Below are positions 1 to 6,075 of a stretch of 11,410 bases of DNA, one piece after another (position 1 is the stretch's first letter; each line of letters starts with the position of its first letter). The translations under genes were made by a program, and so were the position numbers. The notes beneath the pieces were generated by a model that saw only the letters and a list, made by a program, of their open reading frames with translations, was not told the DNA's origin and made no database searches. Source of the stretch: Flavipsychrobacter stenotrophus (lineage in GTDB: Bacteria; Bacteroidota; Bacteroidia; Chitinophagales; Chitinophagaceae); contig CANCOG010000113.1 in assembly GCA_947379685.1 (NCBI GenBank), positions 1 to 11,410 on the forward strand, in the 5' to 3' direction.

Positions 1-2
1 TA

Positions 3-158
3 ATGCTACAGAAATTTTGGTGGCACGATTATTATAACTTACTCTTTATCAGGCAGATCTCATTTTATTGCAATAATGGACTTCTACGGATGTTGACTAG
101 CGCAGTTGATCAAAGTTTAACCCTAGCTGTAAATAAAGCGAAAAATCTGGCAGGATAA
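3..158 (+). CDS. Possible 3' end of an upstream gene, unrecognised
   Basis: This frame is open from the window edge to a TAA at 156-158. It gives about 51 residues from an ATG at position 3, ending in the amphipathic stretch LTLAVNKAKNLAG. It could be the C-terminus of a gene that starts left of the window, since no stop precedes it. The sequence is rich in Trp, Tyr and Leu near the start (KFWWHDYYNLLF) and matches no family I recognise. The stop lies 23 bp before the next start codon, a spacing that would fit a gene end. An open frame of this length can also arise by chance, so the call is tentative. Confidence 0.25.
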   Translation: MLQKFWWHDYYNLLFIRQISFYCNNGLLRMLTSAVDQSLTLAVNKAKNLAG

Positions 159-181
159 TTTTATAAAATAAAAGTAAAAAT

Positions 182-442
182 ATGAAGAAGTACATTATCA
201 TGGGCCTGATGGCCATCGGGTTGAGTAGCTCACTTTCTTTCGGACAGGGAACACCCACTAAGAAGGAAGACCGGAAAGAAAAGAGAGAAGATCGAAAAAA
301 ACACCGGGCGCATAAAACAGAACAAAAAATGGACAGAAAAGAAGGTAAAATGAATAAAAAAGAGCGCAAAATGCACAAGAAAAGCAGAAAAGCAAACGAA
401 GAGCAACGCGACATTGATAAACACACTCAAGGGCATAAATAA
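182..442 (+). CDS. Small secreted, highly basic heptad-repeat protein
   Basis: This 86-residue protein has an N-terminal signal peptide: Lys-Lys, then a hydrophobic core at residues 4-18, then SFG-QG at about 19-23 as a plausible signal peptidase I site. The mature part is almost entirely Lys, Arg, Glu, Asp, His, Gln and Asn, with a strong net positive charge and no Cys. Residues 49-76 form four successive heptads (KMDRKEG, KMNKKER, KMHKKSR, KANEEQR), and weaker seven-residue spacing extends to about residue 28. This suggests a single charged helix in the periplasm or outside the cell. No enzymatic motif is visible. Binding to an anionic partner such as nucleic acid, LPS or polyphosphate is possible but purely inferred. 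The start is the first ATG in frame, in an A/T-rich leader without a Shine-Dalgarno sequence. A hairpin terminator follows 24 bp after the stop, so the gene probably ends its transcript. Confidence 0.75.
   Translation: MKKYIIMGLMAIGLSSSLSFGQGTPTKKEDRKEKREDRKKHRAHKTEQKMDRKEGKMNKKERKMHKKSRKANEEQRDIDKHTQGHK
326..409 (+). repeat. Four degenerate 21-bp tandem repeats (heptad-coding)
   Basis: Four in-frame 21-bp units begin at 326, 347, 368 and 389. The first three start with AAAATG and the fourth with AAAGCA. They encode the Lys-Met-x-x-Lys-x-x heptads of the small basic secreted protein. The period is clear at the protein level, but the DNA copies have diverged, so this is an old intragenic duplication rather than a recent one. 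Confidence 0.65.
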
Positions 443-465
443 GGTTTCACTCACAACATAATTTC

Positions 466-501
466 AAAGGGCATTTCAGCGGAAACGTTGAGATGCCCTT
501 T
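466..501 (+). terminator. Strong hairpin terminator after the heptad-repeat gene
   Basis: AAAGGGCAT at 466-474 is exactly complementary to ATGCCCTTT at 493-501. The inner bases 475-480 and 487-492 continue the pairing with two G-T wobbles, giving a 15-bp stem and a GGAAAC loop at 481-486. The flanking A and T runs could make it work in both directions, though the U tract is short (TTTCC). It lies between two plus-strand genes and separates their transcripts. Its right arm contains an ATG at 493 that would extend the next open frame, which argues against that ATG as a start. Confidence 0.75.
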
Positions 502-582
502 CCATTTTCAGCCATTAGTTGCACCACGGGATTTATTTCGTGTACGAACCAAGAATTCTCGATAATTTACGTCTATTATTAT

Positions 583-1344
583 ATGGCGACTCCACGAAAC
601 ATCATCATCGAAATCCCCAATCCCTGCCACGAAAGCTGGGATCAGATGACTCCTGATGCCACGGGACGGTTTTGTAACAATTGCCAGAAAAGTGTTATCG
701 ACTTTACTTTATGGAGTGATGCTCAGCTGTACCAGTTCTTTTCTAAAGAAACAAGGGAGATCTGCGGCAGGTTTGACGGCTCACAAGTGAACCGGACAAT
801 TTCAATTCCACCTCAGCCACATAGCAGATTGTACAGGATTGCAGTTGCGTTGGGGTTGACATTACTTTTTACGCATGGTGGAGAGGGGAAAACATTCGCG
901 CGGGAGCCTACCGTTTTTTCGTCATTAACTGAACAACATTTGCCCCAAAATGATAGTACACAAAATGACACAACAGGCATTTCCGGTGTTGTGTTGGACG
1001 GCAAAGGTGAACCAATAGTAAATGCTTCGATCTCAATAAGACAGGATGGAATTCTAAAATCAGGCGCTATCTCAGATTATGATGGCAAATTCCTGGCAAA
1101 AGACATGGCACCAGGTACTTATGAGGTAACGGTTTCTTATGTTGGCTACACTAGCCAAGTAAGAACAGGGGTCATTGTAACGCAAAAAGCAATAATGGCA
1201 CTTACAATTAAGATGCAGGAAGACAAATTTGGCCGAACCGTACTTGGAGGTGGAATAATCAGATACAAAAAGCCATTAGTTGACAAATACCAGCCCTCAA
1301 AAACAACCGTAGGTGAGGATCAAATCAAACATTACCCCCATTAA
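583..1344 (+). CDS. Four-cysteine membrane protein with CarboxypepD_reg-like domain
   Basis: This 253-residue protein belongs to a type common in Bacteroidota. The N-terminal part (about 1-75) has the pattern NPCHESWDQM..GRFCNNCQKSV..CGRF, with Cys15, Cys31, Cys34 and Cys61 placed like a zinc-ribbon or redox site. A single hydrophobic segment follows at about 82-97. A Ser/Thr/Asn/Gln linker then leads to a carboxypeptidase regulatory-like (CarboxypepD_reg) beta-sandwich at about 133-208, with GxVxDGKGEPIVNASI, SDYDGKF and PGTYEVTVSYVGY. The 45-residue tail ends in EDQIKHYPH, which resembles the beginning of a TonB-receptor plug. The frame opens further upstream at an ATG at 493, but that codon is inside the terminator hairpin and the cysteine domain normally begins MATPRN-like, so the start at 583 is chosen. 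Its function is unknown. A cytoplasmic metal- or redox-binding head and periplasmic beta domain are inferred. It converges with the next gene, with 1 bp between stop codons. Confidence 0.85.
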   Translation: MATPRNIIIEIPNPCHESWDQMTPDATGRFCNNCQKSVIDFTLWSDAQLYQFFSKETREICGRFDGSQVNRTISIPPQPHSRLYRIAVALGLTLLFTHGGEGKTFAREPTVFSSLTEQHLPQNDSTQNDTTGISGVVLDGKGEPIVNASISIRQDGILKSGAISDYDGKFLAKDMAPGTYEVTVSYVGYTSQVRTGVIVTQKAIMALTIKMQEDKFGRTVLGGGIIRYKKPLVDKYQPSKTTVGEDQIKHYPH

Positions 1345-1345
1345 T

Positions 1346-1963
1346 TCAGGCTTCATCTTTCTTCGGAACAGTACCAAATACTACATCCCATAGTACAGAA
1401 CTTACCCCAAAGCCTTTGTCGGGATGTTTGTAATGATGCAGGTGGTGATTGCGCCAAAGGGCCTTCATAAACCGGGGTGGAGAGAAAGCATGAATAGCAT
1501 AGTGCATAGACCCATATAAAATGTAACCGAACAAAAAACCCGGAAAAAAGGAAAGGGCATACCAACCCAGCGGTAAGTACATCAGGTAAAAAATAAGGCT
1601 TGCCAGAATAATACTTGGAACAGGCGGCATAAACAACCGATCTCTATCGCGGGGATATTCGTGGTGTACCCCATGCATGGTATATACAAAACGCCTTGCA
1701 CGAGGACTTTCAGCAATAATATGAAACAGAAAGCGATGCATGATGTATTCGAAAAAAGTCCAGAATAACGCCCCAAAAACAAATAAACCAGCCTCAGCAA
1801 CAGATGCTATTCCCTTTCGGGTACTTCCAAACCAGAGCATAAAAATAATCAAAGGAAAGTACATGGTATAGACGACCGCAGGATGCGTCTTCGTCATCAT
1901 TTCCAGGAAATCATTCTTGAACAACCTGGCCTGACCTTTATTTTTAATTTTATCGAACTCCAT
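1346..1963 (-). CDS. Fatty-acid 2-hydroxylase-like membrane di-iron enzyme
   Basis: This 205-residue member of the sterol desaturase/fatty acid hydroxylase superfamily shows the eight-histidine di-iron pattern: HRFLFH at 76-81, HGVHH at 97-101, HYAIH at 154-158 and HHLHH at 173-177. The flanks EYPRDRDRLFMPP and DKGFGVSSVLWDVVFGT closely resemble the eukaryotic FA2H/Scs7 catalytic domain, without its cytochrome b5 domain. Hydrophobic segments lie at about 29-46, 57-75 and 115-150. The family uses O2 and electrons to hydroxylate membrane-bound acyl chains. Here the likely product is a 2-hydroxy fatty acid, perhaps in sphingolipids or aminolipids, as many Bacteroidota make these; the substrate is inferred. 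A TTG four codons upstream (1975) is an alternative start, but the ATG is preferred. The gene lies 178 bp downstream of the RND transporter on the same strand. A beta-carotene hydroxylase is a less likely alternative. Confidence 0.88.
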   Translation of the reverse strand: MEFDKIKNKGQARLFKNDFLEMMTKTHPAVVYTMYFPLIIFMLWFGSTRKGIASVAEAGLFVFGALFWTFFEYIMHRFLFHIIAESPRARRFVYTMHGVHHEYPRDRDRLFMPPVPSIILASLIFYLMYLPLGWYALSFFPGFLFGYILYGSMHYAIHAFSPPRFMKALWRNHHLHHYKHPDKGFGVSSVLWDVVFGTVPKKDEA

Positions 1964-2141
1964 CGCGCCAATCAAAATTAAGTTGCCCCGAAACCTTCGT
2001 TATAGACCAATAATTTTCAAATCAGTAAAATGATTAAACAAAATTTACTTCTTCAGATCTCTGTTAGCTTTTAAAGTCGATTGAATAGGGCGCTTCTTAG
2101 TAAGTAATCATAAAATCAGGCCACCATCAAATTCAAACAGG

Positions 2142-4514
2142 TTACTCGTTCATTTTTATTACATCATCCTCATCCTCACCCATCAGCAACGCAAGTGCTG
2201 AATTCTTTTTCTCAATTACTTTATCCATCCAGAGCAGCAAGGCAGGCAACAAGGTAAGATTGGTTACCATTGCCAGGAACAGGGTCATAGAAGTAAGGTA
2301 TCCAAGCGCCTTTGTCCCATCAAACTGCGACAAGGCAAAAACACCAAAACCCGCGATCAGAATGAGCGAAGTATAGATAATGCTCAGACCGGTATCCCTG
2401 ATCGTGCGCTGCACAGTTTCAGCAATACCCTCGTCGTGCTGCGCCATTTCCTGCTTGAAGTTAACCAGGAACCTGATGGTAACATCTATAGTTATACCCA
2501 GCGCCACACTAAACACCAGCACTGTTGATGGCTTGATACGTATTCCTAGCCACCCCATAAGCCCCGCGGTAATCAGCAGCGGTACAATGTTTACCACAAT
2601 TGATATTACCAGTATACGCCACGACCGAAACACCGCTACCATACACCCGAAAATGATCAGAAAAGCAAGAATAAGGCTATCTCTTAGGCTGTTGACAATA
2701 AACTTACTACCCTCCAAAAAGGTAATACTGGTGCCGGTAAACGTTACATCGTACTTGGTAGAATCGAAAATGCGTGCGGCTTCGGGCCGTATCTTATTGA
2801 GCAATATGGGCAACCTGCGGGAACCGATATCTGCCATACTTACACTGATACGGGCCTTTTGCTTTGTGCTGTCAATAAACGAGTGCAATAATTTGTTAAA
2901 GAGACTATTGTTATCTCCCTTGGTACGCAGGTAGGGCATTACGAACGATGCCTGCAACACATCACCGGGTAGCTGGTAATTGGTGCTGTCGCCTTCATAA
3001 AACGCCTGATTGGCAAATTTGATGCCTTCTGTTATGGAAAGCGGCCTGCCGATCTCCGGGAATCCCTGAAGGTAACCCGATAGTTTGTCCATCTTCTGAA
3101 GTACATCCAGAGAAAGCACCCCGTTCTTTTTACGGGTATCTATTACAATTTCAAGCGGCATAACCCCTTTGAAATTGCTCTCGAAGAACTTCAGGTCAAG
3201 GTAAACTTTATCTGATTTTGGCAGGTCATCAACTATATGAGCGTCGTTCTTTAGTTTCCACACGCCCCACACCGATAGTGCGCAAACTACAAGTGTAAAA
3301 CCATAAATAGTTTTGCGGTGCCCGAAGACCCAGTTAGTTATACGGGCCAGAAGTTTGTTGATCCAGCCGCTTTCCAGATAACTTGTATGTCTGACGTTCG
3401 GCGGAGGCAGAAAACTAAAAAATGCAGGGATGAACACAAGAGAAATAAAGAATAGCCCAAGGATATTAATACCCGCTACCAACCCAAATTCCTTCAGTAA
3501 GACGCTTTTTGTAAAAAAGAAAACGCCAAAACCAATTGCCGCAGTAAGGTTGGTAAAGAAGGTAACAATACCCATCCTATCAACCATGCGCAGCAAAGAC
3601 CTCATTTTATTGGGGTTCTTATGATACTCAAAGTGATATCTGTTCAAGAAATAAACGCAATTGGGAATACCGATGACCACGACAAGCGGTGGTATCAGCG
3701 CTGTAAGCAGGGTGATCTTGTACCCCAGTAAAACTATACTGCCTATAGACCAGATAACACCGATCGCAACAACGAGCATCGAAGCCAGAACTGCAGAAAA
3801 TGAACGGAAAAATAAGACGAGGATGACTGCTGTCAGCACGAATGACATGATCAAAAACAGCTTCATTTCATGCTGTACTCTCATGGCCATTTCGGTACGA
3901 ATGAGCGGAAGGCCGGAATAACGCATTTCCGTATGGTGCACTGCCCCAAACTCATCCCCTAATTTTACGATCTCACCGATAACATCAGCCCGCGCCTTGG
4001 AATTCAATACGTCTTTCTGAATCCTCACAGCCATCAGGTAGGCATTAGAGTCAGGATTGTAAAGAAATCCTTTATAGAACGGAAGATTACCGAACACCTG
4101 CTTAAAACTATCTACATTCGGATAGTCATTTTTGCCCGCGATGGTATCAACCTTAAGCTTTTGAGTAAAGGTATCTTTTACAAAAGTGACTGCACCGGGA
4201 ATGCTGAGGAGGTTTTCAACGGCTTTTACCTTCGCTATCTTTTTGACCAGCCTGCTGTAGTCGTGGAAGAAAGAATCAGTAAAAAACTCGGTGGTTTTTA
4301 CCCCTATTACCATAAGGTTCCCGTCCTCGCCGAACTGATTGCGAAACTTCTGGTATTCAATATACTTTGGGTTATCCGTTGGTACTGCGCTATTAAAATC
4401 ATAGCTCAGCTTAACCTGCGACGCAAAATAACCCATCACTGTGGTATCAGCGAGTAAAATGATCAGCAGGGCAATTCGGTACTTAATAATAAACGCGGCT
4501 ACATTATGCCACAT
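2142..4514 (-). CDS. RND/MMPL-family transporter (HAE-3-like exporter)
   Basis: This 790-residue inner-membrane transporter has the duplicated RND layout. TM1 is at about 13-30, followed by a large periplasmic loop (35-215). TM2-6 lie at about 219-236, 242-262, 267-290, 313-335 and 343-368. TM7 is at about 402-420, followed by a second loop (422-610). TM8-12 lie at about 613-629, 633-655, 662-685, 711-729 and 740-764. At 790 residues it is much shorter than AcrB-type pumps (about 1,040) and fits the MMPL/HpnN-like or SSD-containing RND proteins that move lipids and other hydrophobic substrates using the proton gradient. The second half has an acidic residue in TM10 (GITID, Asp677), a probable proton-relay site. 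The matching place in TM4 reads GIPNC (Asn285/Cys286) with no acid. The C-terminus is short and acidic (MGEDEDDVIKMNE). No membrane-fusion or outer-membrane partner gene is in the window. An exact -7 element lies 34 bp upstream of the start. The substrate is unknown; lipid is suggested only by the downstream hydroxylase. Confidence 0.9.
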   Translation of the reverse strand: MWHNVAAFIIKYRIALLIILLADTTVMGYFASQVKLSYDFNSAVPTDNPKYIEYQKFRNQFGEDGNLMVIGVKTTEFFTDSFFHDYSRLVKKIAKVKAVENLLSIPGAVTFVKDTFTQKLKVDTIAGKNDYPNVDSFKQVFGNLPFYKGFLYNPDSNAYLMAVRIQKDVLNSKARADVIGEIVKLGDEFGAVHHTEMRYSGLPLIRTEMAMRVQHEMKLFLIMSFVLTAVILVLFFRSFSAVLASMLVVAIGVIWSIGSIVLLGYKITLLTALIPPLVVVIGIPNCVYFLNRYHFEYHKNPNKMRSLLRMVDRMGIVTFFTNLTAAIGFGVFFFTKSVLLKEFGLVAGINILGLFFISLVFIPAFFSFLPPPNVRHTSYLESGWINKLLARITNWVFGHRKTIYGFTLVVCALSVWGVWKLKNDAHIVDDLPKSDKVYLDLKFFESNFKGVMPLEIVIDTRKKNGVLSLDVLQKMDKLSGYLQGFPEIGRPLSITEGIKFANQAFYEGDSTNYQLPGDVLQASFVMPYLRTKGDNNSLFNKLLHSFIDSTKQKARISVSMADIGSRRLPILLNKIRPEAARIFDSTKYDVTFTGTSITFLEGSKFIVNSLRDSLILAFLIIFGCMVAVFRSWRILVISIVVNIVPLLITAGLMGWLGIRIKPSTVLVFSVALGITIDVTIRFLVNFKQEMAQHDEGIAETVQRTIRDTGLSIIYTSLILIAGFGVFALSQFDGTKALGYLTSMTLFLAMVTNLTLLPALLLWMDKVIEKKNSALALLMGEDEDDVIKMNE

Positions 4515-4547
4515 GCGCGTAAGGAATTGTAATTATTAACAAGGCGG

Positions 4548-4555
4548 CAAAAGTA
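4548..4555 (-). promoter_or_regulatory. Putative -7 promoter element of the RND transporter
   Basis: The minus strand reads TACTTTTG here, an exact match to the Bacteroidota -7 consensus TAnnTTTG. It is 34 bp upstream of the transporter start, so a short leader of about 25-30 nt would result. No good TTTG-like -33 element is visible at the usual distance. The call therefore rests on the -7 match and its position. Confidence 0.4.
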
Positions 4556-4808
4556 CTAAATTAGTCGCAAGTCCCGAGTTTATTGAGGAAACTAATGTCT
4601 TTGGCTAAAATATTTTATTTAACACAAACCATTATAAAGCAATAAACCAATGAGATATACAACTTAAAAAAAACTATTTATACCAATAAGGCAGTGATAA
4701 TACCCAATTGTAATTGAGGCCTCCTTCAATTCCGGAATAGACCTTCAACCTAAGACATCCGCACCTATTTGAAGCCAGATGTCACTAAACATTCCTCGCT
4801 TACGCCGT

Positions 4809-4824
4809 CAAAAAAATTTTTTTG
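4809..4824. repeat. A7T7 palindrome (bent-DNA type tract)
   Basis: Positions 4809-4824 form a perfect 16-bp palindrome: C, seven A, seven T, G. Such A-tract/T-tract sequences tend to curve DNA and can act as UP-like elements. It lies just upstream of the histidine kinase, and its right end supplies a TTTG that could be the -33 element. It could also simply reflect A/T richness. Confidence 0.45.
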
Positions 4825-4871
4825 TTAATAAACCGCGTACAATAGCATATTTTATTATACTTTTATCCTTG
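4821..4871 (+). promoter_or_regulatory. Probable promoter region of the histidine kinase gene
   Basis: A TTTG at 4821-4824 can serve as a -33 element. TATTTTAT begins 23 bp further on (4848-4855) as an imperfect -7. TACTTTTA (4858-4865) and TATCCTTG (4864-4871) each differ from TAnnTTTG at one position and are alternatives. If one of the later boxes is used, the leader would be only a few nucleotides long. The exact element cannot be chosen from sequence. Confidence 0.3.
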
Positions 4872-4878
4872 CATTACA

Positions 4879-5952
4879 ATGAAAGTATACAGCATTTTGT
4901 CAAAGTTCCCTTTTTTGAGGAACAAATATGCGCTTAAGTTTACCCTTATAGCCTTGCCAGGGATAATCATTCCCTGGGTTGTGCTTGCTTTGTTCATAGT
5001 TAACAAGGGTTATGCAACTCACACCATGACAAATGTGGGTATCGGCGCGCTCTTGCTAAGTGCTGGGTCTGCATTCGCAGTCATCCGCCTGTTCCCAAAA
5101 CTGACAACCCCAATTGTAGAAGTGCGGGATGCTATTGTTAAGTATAACGCAAAGGAACGACAGTTATCAAACCTTCCTTTGCAGTTTGAAGATGAAATTG
5201 GATTGGTAATGCACGACCTTCAGGATTTCCTGGAACATATTGACACACAACTCACGGAAAAAAGCGACATGATTGACCTGCTCTCGCACGACCTCCGCAG
5301 CCCGGTTGCCCGCATCCAAGGTTTGAGCAACCTGATAAAGCTGGATGAAAACCCGGAAAATGTAGAGTATGCAGAGTATATAAGCAACGAATGCAAGAAT
5401 ATGACAACACTTCTGGAGAATATCTTACTGATGTTCAAGGAAGACACACATGCATTTGAAGCCCAAAATATAAACCTGAAAAACCTGGTAGTTGATAGTG
5501 TTAACTTCTTCAACATTGCTGCAGGCGATAAGCAACTGACTATGCAAGTTGACATCAGCGAAGAACTTTTTATCAATGTACAGCATGGCCTGTTTACCCA
5601 GGCTTTAAGAAACATATTAGGAAACGCTATAAAATTCTCAAAAGAAGGCAAATCGATCTTCATTACTGCCAAAAGGCAGGGACAGGAAGTTTCTATCACC
5701 ATTCGCGACGAAGGCGTTGGTATGAAGCATGATGACCTCGTGAAAATATTTGATCGCTTTACAAAGGCAGGCAAAAAAGGCACAAAGGGCGAAGCATCCT
5801 TCGGCTTGGGTTTATACCTGAGTAAGAAAATAATTGAAAAGCAAGGCGGCAAAATAGTAGCCGAAAGCGGCGGCGTAAACAAGGGTGCCAAATTTGTGAT
5901 CACACTCTACCAACTCATTACCAAGAAGAGAAAGGAGACTGTGAAGAAGTAA
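4879..5952 (+). CDS. HAMP-type sensor histidine kinase, orphan in this window
   Basis: This 357-residue membrane kinase has two transmembrane segments at about 20-42 and 53-70, joined by a periplasmic loop of only about ten residues. A HAMP-like linker at about 70-121 contains TTPIVEVRDAI and the typical DEIG (105-108). The HisKA domain has phospho-acceptor His137 in LLSHDLRSPVARIQG. The ATP-binding domain shows the N box NILGNAIKF (Asn245, Asn249), G1 DEGVG (277-281), F box IFDRF (290-294) and G2 FGLGLYL (308-314). All catalytic elements are present, so it should autophosphorylate. With no periplasmic sensor domain, the signal is probably membrane-related or passed from another protein (inference). 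No response regulator gene flanks it; the next gene is a lipoprotein with its own promoter. The Lys-rich C-terminus (TKKRKETVKK) is an ordinary tail. The start ATG follows an A/T-rich leader without a Shine-Dalgarno sequence. Confidence 0.93.
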   Translation: MKVYSILSKFPFLRNKYALKFTLIALPGIIIPWVVLALFIVNKGYATHTMTNVGIGALLLSAGSAFAVIRLFPKLTTPIVEVRDAIVKYNAKERQLSNLPLQFEDEIGLVMHDLQDFLEHIDTQLTEKSDMIDLLSHDLRSPVARIQGLSNLIKLDENPENVEYAEYISNECKNMTTLLENILLMFKEDTHAFEAQNINLKNLVVDSVNFFNIAAGDKQLTMQVDISEELFINVQHGLFTQALRNILGNAIKFSKEGKSIFITAKRQGQEVSITIRDEGVGMKHDDLVKIFDRFTKAGKKGTKGEASFGLGLYLSKKIIEKQGGKIVAESGGVNKGAKFVITLYQLITKKRKETVKK

Positions 5953-5965
5953 TGGTATGGGGGAA

Positions 5966-5997
5966 TTCCAGCCGAAATTTAGCAATTTATACATTTG
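5966..5997 (+). promoter_or_regulatory. Putative promoter of the DUF4349 lipoprotein gene
   Basis: TACATTTG at 5990-5997 exactly matches the Bacteroidota -7 consensus TAnnTTTG. TTCC at 5966-5969 is a weak -33 element at a spacing of 20 bp. Transcription would start near 6003 and leave a leader of roughly 70 nt before the ATG at 6076. This suggests that the lipoprotein gene does not depend only on read-through from the kinase gene. Confidence 0.5.
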
Positions 5998-6075
5998 GGA
6001 TAATGTTAACATACCAAACATTGGTAATAGCGGTTACTATTGCTGACTAATTGTATTAACACAAAACGCCCTCCC

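Larger units (their letters stand above)
4515..4878. other. 364-bp divergent spacer between transporter and kinase
   Basis: No credible coding frame or tRNA-like fold was seen on either strand. The spacer holds a minus-strand -7 element (4548-4555) for the transporter and an A/T-rich promoter region near 4810-4871 for the kinase. A small stem-loop at 4712-4719/4724-4731 (AATTGAGG paired with CTTCAATT, one G-T wobble, CCTC loop) has no T run and is not a convincing terminator. The middle, about 4680-4800, is unexplained. It is longer than two promoters need and might contain a regulator site or small RNA, but I see no repeat or motif that would identify one. Confidence 0.6.

Noticed and set aside
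1976..2141. Search for a terminator or separate promoter between the RND transporter and the hydroxylase
   Set aside because: Only A/T-rich sequence and imperfect motifs such as TTTTGTTTAATC were seen on the minus strand. Nothing was strong enough to list.
2380..2934. Long plus-strand open frame of 184 codons inside the RND transporter gene
   Set aside because: It is antisense to a clearly conserved transporter, has no family-like motifs, and its composition reflects the opposite strand.
5220..5903. Minus-strand open frame of 227 codons inside the histidine kinase gene
   Set aside because: It is entirely antisense to the conserved HisKA/ATPase domains and Cys/Ser/Phe-rich without domain motifs; a shadow frame.
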